From NCBI GenBank assembly GCA_023401045.1, contig JAEXEM010000342.1:1-5394 (forward strand): a DNA stretch of 5,394 nt, given 5' to 3'. A program made the position numbers and the translations under genes. The notes under the pieces are model-generated. The model ran no database searches. It was not told the DNA's origin and saw only the letters and a list, made by a program, of their open reading frames with translations. The stretch comes from Actinomycetes bacterium. GTDB lineage: Bacteria > Actinomycetota > Actinomycetes > Actinomycetales > Cellulomonadaceae. Positions 1-3,960 of this stretch are shown here, piece after piece. The first letter of the stretch is position 1; each line of letters opens with the position of its first letter.

Positions 1-104
1 GCCGTCGGCAGCGCGACGGGCCGGCGGTCCGAGGAGGACCCCGGCACGCGGAGGCCGGTGTCGACGGTGCCGGTGTCGGGCTCTCCCTGACGGGGCGTGG
101 TCAC
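1..104 (-). CDS. N-terminal fragment of an unidentified protein (runs off the left edge)
   Basis: On the minus strand a GTG codon at 104-102 opens a frame of 34 complete codons that continues past position 1 without a stop. A clear Shine-Dalgarno sequence, GAGGAG at 116-111, lies 6 nt upstream of the GTG and decides the start. Third codon positions are G or C in 32 of the 34 codons, as in the other genes here. The visible residues (starting MTTPRQGEPDTGTVDTG) are polar, rich in Gly, Pro, Thr and Asp, and probably disordered. There is no signal peptide or membrane segment in the visible part. Such a leader could precede a membrane protein or an enzyme, so I do not assign a family. It is transcribed away from the MarR gene, whose start is about 310 bp away. 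The call rests on the ribosome binding site and codon bias alone. Confidence 0.55.
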   Translation of the reverse strand, partial: MTTPRQGEPDTGTVDTGLRVPGSSSDRRPVALPT

Positions 105-379
105 GGGCGACTCCTCGGGCTGGACGACGGTGCTCGCCGGGAACCGCCACCCGCGCGGCCCCCGCTCGGCGCGGGCGGCGGCGCCCACGAGCGCGGCCAC
201 GGGCGGCCACGACGAGCGGAAAGGTATCGGGCGGTTTGTCCGAAACATTCGCCTAAGCGATTCGGTCGTGCGGATTCACACGGTCCTCTCACCTGGGCAG
301 ACGTCTCGCGCGCCGCGCAGCTCGCCGAGCGGGTCAGCCGCGGCCGGGCACCCGGGGCGGCACCGGCCCCCTCGCACCC
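105..379. other. Divergent upstream region with an A/T-rich island
   Basis: This stretch separates the minus-strand gene at the left edge from the MarR promoter. I see no convincing gene in it; a short plus-strand open frame starting at 97 overlaps the ribosome binding site and start of the minus-strand gene and has no ribosome binding site of its own. Bases 215-285 are clearly less GC-rich than the rest and are the likely promoter zone of the minus-strand gene. TACCTT (minus strand, 226-221) fits the loose actinobacterial -10 pattern TANNNT, but no good -35 lies at the right distance. The island also contains ATTCG at 247-251 and 260-264 and ATTCA at 274-278, spaced 13 and 14 bp apart. From 290 to 379 the sequence is ordinary GC-rich DNA with a small G/C hairpin at 354-370. 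Confidence 0.35.
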
Positions 380-409
380 TTGACAGGACGTCAGGCACCT
401 GACGATATT
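380..409 (+). promoter_or_regulatory. Promoter of the MarR-SDR operon (leaderless type)
   Basis: A perfect -35 hexamer TTGACA lies at 380-385. An 18-nt spacer leads to a -10-like GATATT at 404-409 (4 of 6 to TATAAT). A transcript starting 7 nt after the -10 would begin at 416, exactly on the GTG that opens the MarR protein, so the mRNA would have no 5' leader. The first repressor site fills the spacer and the second covers the start point. The TTG at 380 could formally be read as a start codon, but it is part of the -35 box. Confidence 0.7.
390..403. promoter_or_regulatory. Operator O1, GTCAGGCACCTGAC, in the promoter spacer
   Basis: GTCAGG-CA-CCTGAC is a 14-bp quasi-palindrome with 6-bp perfect arms, located between the -35 and -10 elements. 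Its size and symmetry suit a dimeric winged-helix MarR protein. A protein bound here would block RNA polymerase, so I infer that this is a site for the repressor encoded immediately downstream. It pairs with O2 at 411-424. Confidence 0.65.
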
Positions 410-410
410 T

Positions 411-424
411 GTCAGGTGCCTAAC
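411..424. promoter_or_regulatory. Operator O2, GTCAGGTGCCTAAC, over the start site
   Basis: This is the inverted copy of O1: bases 411-421 are the exact reverse complement of 393-403, and 13 of 14 positions match over the whole element. The centre-to-centre distance is 21 bp, about two helical turns, which places two dimers on the same DNA face. The 7-bp gap between the two sites (404-410) contains the -10 hexamer. O2 covers the predicted transcription start and the first three codons of the repressor gene, so binding would prevent initiation (inference). Confidence 0.62.
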
Positions 425-880
425 ATCAACTCCGACGCGGACCTCGAGGCGGCCGGCGTCTGGGCGAAGAAGTACTTCTTCGCCAGCCGCGCCGTCGCCG
501 AGACCGCCCTGCGCGCCCACGACCTCGGCCTCACCCAGTACTACGTGCTCAGCCGGCTCGCCGCCGACGGCCCGCTGCCGCAGCGGGAGGTGACCCGCGA
601 GCTCGACGTCGAGCGCGCGACCCTCAGCGCCGTCATCGGCGCGCTCGTGCGCAAGGGGCTCGTCGAGCAGCAGCCCCACCCCCGTGACCAGCGGCAGAAG
701 CAGCTGAGCATCACCGCCGCCGGCCGCGACCTCTGGCAGGCCGTCGACGACCCGATCGGGCTCATCGCCTCGGTCGCGTTCGCCGGAGTCGACGACGCGG
801 ACGTCGCCACGACGAACCGTGTCCTCAAGGAGGCCACCCAGCGCCTCACCGACTACAAGGACAGGATGGCGCAGACATGA
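416..880 (+). CDS. MarR-family transcriptional regulator, probable autorepressor
   Basis: A 154-residue protein of normal MarR length. MarR proteins are dimeric winged-helix repressors that release DNA on binding small aromatic or lipophilic ligands or on oxidation. Residues about 10-50 form the N-terminal dimerisation helices. The winged helix spans about 53-103: residues 54-66 (LPQREVTRELDVE) lead into a recognition helix at about 67-80, followed by GLVEQQPHPRDQRQKQLSIT, in which R90-D91-Q92-R93 is the typical wing motif of the family. The rest is the C-terminal dimer helix. There is no cysteine, so an OhrR-like thiol switch is excluded and ligand sensing is more likely. I chose GTG 416 because it coincides with the expected transcription start; the frame stays open upstream to TTG 380, but that codon is the -35 box. 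The stop overlaps the ATG of the SDR gene (ATGA), so the two are co-transcribed and translationally coupled. The ligand cannot be read from the sequence. Confidence 0.9.
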   Translation: MPNINSDADLEAAGVWAKKYFFASRAVAETALRAHDLGLTQYYVLSRLAADGPLPQREVTRELDVERATLSAVIGALVRKGLVEQQPHPRDQRQKQLSITAAGRDLWQAVDDPIGLIASVAFAGVDDADVATTNRVLKEATQRLTDYKDRMAQT

Positions 881-1692
881 CCGTGCTCGTCACCGGAGGG
901 ACCGGCCTCGTCGGCTCCCGACTGCTCCAGCGCCTCGTCGAGGCCGGCGTCGACACCCGTGGCCTCGTGCGCCCGGGCAAGCAGCTGCCGCCCGGCGTCA
1001 CACCCGTCGAGGGCGACGTCCTCGACCCGCGGACCCTGCCCGCGGCGCTCGACGGCGTCAACGACGTCGTCCACCTCGCCGCGGTGTTCCGCACACCCGA
1101 CGAGGACGCGATCCGGCGGGTCAACCTCGACGGCACCCGCCACGTCGTCGAGGCCGTCCAGGAGCACGCCCCGGACGCGCGGCTCGTCATGGCGAGCACG
1201 TCGAACGTCTACCCCGCGGACCTCGGCCACCCGGCCACCGAGAGCGACCCGACCTCGCCGTGGGCGGCCTACCCCGCGAGCAAGATCGCGGCGGAACAGC
1301 TCCTGCACGCCAGCGGGCTCACGTGGAGCGTCCTGCGGCTGCCGTTCGTCTACGGCGACGGGGACGGCCACCTCGAGGCGCTGCCGCGGATGGCGGCCGA
1401 GCGCGGCTGGCACCCGGCCCGCGCGCAGAGCACGGCGCACCACGCGGACGTCGCCACCGCGTTCCTGCTCGCCCTCGAGGGCGCGTTCGACGGCCGCGTC
1501 GTCAACATCGCGGACGACGCCCCGCTGAGCATCCTCGAGATCGCGCAGCTGGTCGGTGAGCCGTACCCGTCGTCGGGCGAGCCGCTGGAGAACCCGTGGC
1601 AGGGGCGGGTGGACGCGAGCCTGGCGCGCCGGCTGGGGTTCCGCCCGACCGTGCCGAGCGTCCACGCGGCGGTCCGTGACGGGCTGATGTAG
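877..1692 (+). CDS. Extended-SDR NAD(P)-dependent epimerase/dehydratase-family oxidoreductase
   Basis: A 271-residue cytosolic Rossmann-fold enzyme of the NAD-dependent epimerase/dehydratase family. The N-terminal TGGTGLVG (6-13) is the GxxGxxG dinucleotide loop. GDVLD (46-50) and HLAA (66-69) are standard cofactor-contact segments. MASTSNVYP (105-113) carries the catalytic Ser/Thr, with T108 aligning to the active Ser of GalE. Y132-PAS-K136 is the catalytic YxxxK. HHADVATAF (188-196) is the conserved helix after the substrate loop. Strand beta2 ends in LVRP with Arg (R32) rather than an acidic residue, which suggests NADP(H) (inference). The protein is shorter than sugar epimerases (about 330 residues), so a reductase or epimerase of a small substrate is as likely as a nucleotide-sugar enzyme. 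ATG 877 overlaps the MarR stop by 4 bp; ACAGGA at 861-866 is a usable ribosome binding site 10 nt upstream. The enzyme presumably acts on or near the compound sensed by the MarR protein. Confidence 0.88.
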   Translation: MTVLVTGGTGLVGSRLLQRLVEAGVDTRGLVRPGKQLPPGVTPVEGDVLDPRTLPAALDGVNDVVHLAAVFRTPDEDAIRRVNLDGTRHVVEAVQEHAPDARLVMASTSNVYPADLGHPATESDPTSPWAAYPASKIAAEQLLHASGLTWSVLRLPFVYGDGDGHLEALPRMAAERGWHPARAQSTAHHADVATAFLLALEGAFDGRVVNIADDAPLSILEIAQLVGEPYPSSGEPLENPWQGRVDASLARRLGFRPTVPSVHAAVRDGLM

Positions 1693-1710
1693 GCCCCGAC
1701 CTGCGGGGGC
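1693..1710. terminator. Hairpin between the convergent SDR and tRNA-Gly genes
   Basis: CCCCG (1694-1698) pairs with CGGGG (1704-1708) around a 5-nt loop, and G1693-C1710 extends the stem past a single bulged G. It starts one base after the SDR stop codon and ends 5 bp from the tRNA 3' end. A GC-only stem without a U-tract is common for actinobacterial terminators. Because it is symmetric it could stop transcription from both sides. The stem is short, so this is tentative. Confidence 0.4.
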
Positions 1711-1715
1711 GAGGG

Positions 1716-1786
1716 AGCGGGTGACGGGAATCGAACCCGCGCTGTCAGCTTGGGAAGCTGAAGTTCTACCATTGAACTACACCCGC
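1716..1786 (-). tRNA. tRNA-Gly (anticodon CCC)
   Basis: The minus strand folds into a complete 71-nt cloverleaf. The acceptor stem is GCGGGTG/CACCCGC, the D-arm GTTC-AATGGTA-GAAC, the anticodon stem TCAGC/GCTGA with loop TTCCCAA, the variable loop 4 nt, and the T-arm GCGGG-TTCGATT-CCCGT. The anticodon CCC lies at 1754-1752 and reads the glycine codon GGG. The discriminator base is U (1716), as in bacterial tRNA-Gly. The CCA end is not encoded: the following bases read CCC. The gene converges on the SDR gene and is transcribed divergently from the GNAT gene. Confidence 0.97.
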
Positions 1787-1815
1787 GCGACGCCCTGACG
1801 GGCGCTGCGGCGTCG

Positions 1816-1846
1816 ATCCTACCCGGTGCGGGGCGTGGTCCTTCAA
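1816..1846 (-). promoter_or_regulatory. Probable promoter of tRNA-Gly
   Basis: On the minus strand, TTGAAG (1846-1841, 4 of 6 to the -35 consensus) is followed after 19 nt by TAGGAT (1821-1816, 4 of 6 to the -10 consensus). Transcription would begin near 1809, leaving about 23 nt of 5' leader before the mature tRNA end at 1786, to be removed by RNase P. The spacer is slightly long, and the call rests on position and hexamer match only. Confidence 0.45.
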
Positions 1847-1904
1847 CCCGGGACGACCGCACCGCCCCTGGCCCGGCGGCACCCGGCAGTGGCAGGGTCG
1901 TCGG

Positions 1905-2522
1905 GTGACCGCGACGCTCCGCCCGTACCACCCGAGCGACCTGCCCGGCATGTACCGGCTGTGCCTGCTCACGGGTGCGGCGGGCGAGGACGCGACGTCG
2001 CTCTACCGGGACCCGGACCTGCTCGGTCACGTGTACTGCGGGCCGTACCCCACCGCGGACCCGGGGCTGACGTTCGTCGTCGCCGACGAGCAGGGCGTCG
2101 GCGGCTACGTCGTCGCCACCGCGGACACCGCGGCGTTCGACGCGTGGTGCGAGGAGCACTGGTGGCCCACGCTGCGGGCGCAGCGGCCGCAGGCACCGGA
2201 CCCCGGCGACGGCACCCAGGACCACGTCCTGCTCGCGCAGGTCCACCACCCCGACCCGACGGACGTCCCGGCGGACGCACCCGCGCACCTGCACATCGAC
2301 CTGCTGCCTCGACTGCAGGGCCAGGGCTGGGGCCGGCGCCTCGTCGACGCGCTCGCCGCGGCGCTGCGCGCGCGGGGCGTGCCCGGGGTCCACCTCGGCG
2401 TCGCGGCGGCCAACTCGCGTGCGATCGCGTTCTACGAGCACCTCGGTTTCCGCCGTGCGACCTCGTACGACTGGGGCCACCGCATGGTCCTCGACCTGCG
2501 GGAGCCGCGCGCAGGCGCGTGA
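1905..2522 (+). CDS. GNAT-family N-acetyltransferase, similar to the O-GlcNAcase acetyltransferase-like domain
   Basis: A 205-residue soluble GCN5-related acetyltransferase, expected to move an acetyl group from acetyl-CoA to an amine; the acceptor is unknown. The N-terminal segment YRLCLLTGAAGEDAT (17-31) and RDPDLLGHVYCGPY (35-48) form a pattern I associate with bacterial homologues of the C-terminal pseudo-acetyltransferase domain of animal O-GlcNAcase; EEHWWP (83-88) also fits. The acetyl-CoA site is HLHIDLLPRLQGQGWG (128-143): strand beta4, then the Q138-x-x-G141-x-G143 pyrophosphate loop. N170-SRAIAFYEHLGF (170-182) is the usual motif B region. The acetyl-CoA loop is intact, so this protein may be active, whereas the eukaryotic domain is regarded as non-catalytic. 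GTG 1905 is preceded by AGGG (1894-1897) at 7 nt. The gene lies 71 bp before the YibE/F gene on the same strand and may share its transcript. Confidence 0.88.
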   Translation: MTATLRPYHPSDLPGMYRLCLLTGAAGEDATSLYRDPDLLGHVYCGPYPTADPGLTFVVADEQGVGGYVVATADTAAFDAWCEEHWWPTLRAQRPQAPDPGDGTQDHVLLAQVHHPDPTDVPADAPAHLHIDLLPRLQGQGWGRRLVDALAAALRARGVPGVHLGVAAANSRAIAFYEHLGFRRATSYDWGHRMVLDLREPRAGA

Positions 2523-2524
2523 CG

Positions 2525-2552
2525 CACGCCGACCCCGGCCGACCCCGGCGTG
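2525..2552. repeat. Stem-loop with tandem decamer after the GNAT gene
   Basis: CACGCCG (2525-2531) and CGGCGTG (2546-2552) form a perfect 7-bp inverted repeat with a 14-nt loop, beginning 3 bases after the GNAT stop codon. Within it CCGACCCCGG occurs twice in tandem (2529-2538 and 2539-2548). The position suggests a weak terminator or an intercistronic mRNA stem-loop between the GNAT and YibE/F genes. There is no U-tract. Confidence 0.4.
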
Positions 2553-2553
2553 G

Positions 2554-2567
2554 CGCGACGCGTCGCG
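2554..2567. repeat. 14-bp perfect palindrome upstream of the YibE/F gene
   Basis: CGCGACGCGTCGCG is perfectly self-complementary and lies 27 bp before the GTG of the YibE/F gene, in the only non-coding gap between the two genes. It could be an operator or an mRNA hairpin. In DNA this GC-rich about one such palindrome per window is expected by chance, so only its location gives it weight. Confidence 0.3.
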
Positions 2568-2593
2568 GCGCACCGGGCGGTGAGGGTGTGGGG

Positions 2594-3838
2594 GTGGACC
2601 ACCCGACCGTCGAGGACGCGCCGGCGCACGCGCACGGCCACGCGCACACCACCGTGGCACCCCCGGCGGCGTCCGTCGCACGGGCCCGCCTCCTCCTCAC
2701 CGCGGTGCTCGCCCCCGCCCTGCTCCTCACCGGCGTCGGGGCGTGGTGGCTGTGGCCGCACGCCGCGGACGCCCCGCCGTCGTTCGCGACCGACGGTCCC
2801 GGGGTGAGCTACGGGCGCGCCGTCGTCCTCGAGGTGCGGCCGGACGCCACGGCCATGGACGAGACGGTGGTGCGCACCTCCGACGGCGAGGAGGTGACGA
2901 TGCACGTCCCGCCGGAGTACGTGCCCGAGATCGCTCCCGGTGACACGGTGCGGCTCGCGAGCATGGAGGTCGCCGCGATCGCGTTCGACCCGGAGGCCGA
3001 TCCCACCGAGATGCGGACCCAGCACGTCTTCGTCGACTTCGTGCGCGGCCCACCGATGGCGCTGCTCGCCGCGGTGTTCGCGCTGCTCGTCGTCCTCGTC
3101 GCGCGCTGGCGAGGGCTGGCGGCGCTCGTCGGGATGGCGGTCGGACTCGTCGTCGTCGCCGGGTTCACCCTGCCCGCGCTGCTCCAGGGCCGGCCGGCCG
3201 TGCCCGTCGCGCTCGTCACGAGCGTCGCGGTGATGTTCGCCGTGCTCTACCTCGCGCACGGTGTCTCGGTGCGGACCTCGACGGCGCTCGCGGGGACGCT
3301 CGTCGGGCTCGTCGCGACGGCGGGCATCGCCGCGTGGGCCGGGGGCGCCGCGCACCTCACGGGACTGTCCGGCGAGTACGCGCTCGACCTCATGTCCGTC
3401 GCGCCCGAGGTACGCCTGCGGTCGGTGCTCCTCTGCGGGATGGTGCTCGCCGGGCTCGGCGTGCTCAACGACGTGACGATCACCCAGGCCTCGGCCGTGT
3501 GGGAGCTGCACGCGGCGAGCCCGGGCCGGTCGTGGCGGGCGCTGTTCGGCCAGGGCATGCGCATCGGGCGCGACCACATCGCCTCGACGGTCTACACGAT
3601 CGTCTTCGCGTACGTGGGGGCGGCGCTGCCGCTCGTCCTGCTCGTCAGCCTCTCCGACCGGGACCTGCTCGGGCTGCTGACGAGCGGGGAGATCGCCGAG
3701 GAGGTCGTGCGGACGCTCGTCGGCTCGATCGGGCTCGTCCTCGCCATCCCGGTGACGACGGCGCTGGCGGCGACGTTCGTGCGGCTCGCCGCCCCCTCGA
3801 CCGGGACGCCCGCGCCGGTCGTCACCGCGTCCGCCTGA
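2594..3838 (+). CDS. YibE/F-family multi-pass membrane protein with His-rich N-terminus
   Basis: A 414-residue integral membrane protein of the YibE/F family, whose biochemical role is not established. Residues 1-30 are hydrophilic and contain HAHGHAH (12-18), a plausible metal-binding tail. A first membrane helix spans about 33-54. Residues about 60-150 form a soluble beta-rich domain, probably extracytoplasmic. About seven more helices follow at roughly 154-171, 174-196, 203-221, 229-248, 275-292, 330-353 and 370-398. Family signatures are VFVDFVRGPP (145-154), VLYLAHGVSVRT (217-228), LGVLNDVTITQASAVWEL (288-305) and the charged loop GRDHIAST (325-332). GTG 2594 is chosen because GAGGG (2582-2586) lies 7 nt before it. 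GTG 2588 and GTG 2519 (overlapping the GNAT stop) are alternatives; the residues they would add are Arg/Gly-rich and do not look like part of the family. The AztD-like gene follows on the same strand but has its own promoter. Confidence 0.87.
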   Translation: MDHPTVEDAPAHAHGHAHTTVAPPAASVARARLLLTAVLAPALLLTGVGAWWLWPHAADAPPSFATDGPGVSYGRAVVLEVRPDATAMDETVVRTSDGEEVTMHVPPEYVPEIAPGDTVRLASMEVAAIAFDPEADPTEMRTQHVFVDFVRGPPMALLAAVFALLVVLVARWRGLAALVGMAVGLVVVAGFTLPALLQGRPAVPVALVTSVAVMFAVLYLAHGVSVRTSTALAGTLVGLVATAGIAAWAGGAAHLTGLSGEYALDLMSVAPEVRLRSVLLCGMVLAGLGVLNDVTITQASAVWELHAASPGRSWRALFGQGMRIGRDHIASTVYTIVFAYVGAALPLVLLVSLSDRDLLGLLTSGEIAEEVVRTLVGSIGLVLAIPVTTALAATFVRLAAPSTGTPAPVVTASA

Positions 3839-3844
3839 CCGACG

Positions 3845-3859
3845 CCGCCGGGTGGGCGG
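3845..3859 (+). terminator. Short GC hairpin after the YibE/F gene
   Basis: CCGCC (3845-3849) pairs with GGCGG (3855-3859) around a 5-nt loop, 6 bases after the YibE/F stop. There is no U-tract. It would separate the YibE/F transcript from the AztD-like gene, consistent with the promoter just downstream, but a 5-bp stem is weak evidence in GC-rich DNA. Confidence 0.3.
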
Positions 3860-3881
3860 ATGGGCAGTCTCGTCGTAGTTA

Positions 3882-3910
3882 TTGATAACGCCTCTCATTC
3901 GCGTTAGGTT
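3882..3910 (+). promoter_or_regulatory. Promoter of the AztD-like gene
   Basis: TTGATA (3882-3887, 5 of 6 to TTGACA), a 17-nt spacer and TAGGTT (3905-3910, a TANNNT-type -10) make a well-spaced sigma-70-type promoter. It sits in a patch of A/T-richer DNA (about 3876-3912) that stands out from the surroundings. Transcription would start near 3917 and give a 5' leader of about 44 nt. The whole core is overlapped by dyad elements that suggest repression. Confidence 0.62.
3883..3897. promoter_or_regulatory. Candidate Zur (zinc uptake regulator) box
   Basis: TGATAACGCCTCTCA has the TGA-N9-TCA frame of actinobacterial Zur boxes and matches 10 of 15 positions of the Streptomyces-type consensus TGAAAATGATTTTCA as I remember it. 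The left half with its flank, TATTGATAA (3880-3888), is a good half-site; the right half is weaker. The box overlaps the -35 element and the spacer, so zinc-loaded Zur bound here would repress. The AztD-like zinc chaperone downstream is the main reason to prefer Zur over another Fur-family regulator. Confidence 0.5.
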
Positions 3911-3960
3911 CTCCGCGTCCCGCCGCCGTCCCGAGAGGAACGGGCCACCCGCCCACGCCC

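Noticed and set aside
354..370. GGGGC/GCCCC hairpin upstream of the MarR promoter
   Set aside because: A 5-bp GC stem is common in this sequence and no plus-strand gene lies upstream for it to terminate.
380..415. TTG 380 as the MarR start codon
   Set aside because: The TTG is the first half of a perfect TTGACA -35 hexamer, and the 12 extra residues would be encoded by operator and promoter DNA.
1716..1786. tRNA-Gly as an integration site for a mobile element
   Set aside because: No integrase gene, no duplicated tRNA 3' end and no change in base composition are visible on either side.
2186..2196. AGGCACC-like match to the MarR operator inside the GNAT gene
   Set aside because: Only half of the motif is present, it lies within coding sequence, and the dyad is missing.
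1826..2593. Uninterrupted upstream extension of the YibE/F reading frame across the GNAT gene
   Set aside because: It lies in another frame over a well-supported acetyltransferase, its translation is low-complexity Pro/Arg/Gly, and GTG 2594 has a good ribosome binding site. The extension only reflects the rarity of stop codons in GC-rich DNA.
1350..2681. 443-codon minus-strand open frame spanning the SDR end, the tRNA and the GNAT gene
   Set aside because: It runs through the tRNA-Gly gene and opposite two solid genes, which no real coding region would do here.
2432..3898. 488-codon open frame on the minus strand opposite the YibE/F gene
   Set aside because: It is extremely rich in Arg, Asp, Glu and His with no recognisable fold, and it mirrors a membrane protein whose family motifs are clear on the plus strand.
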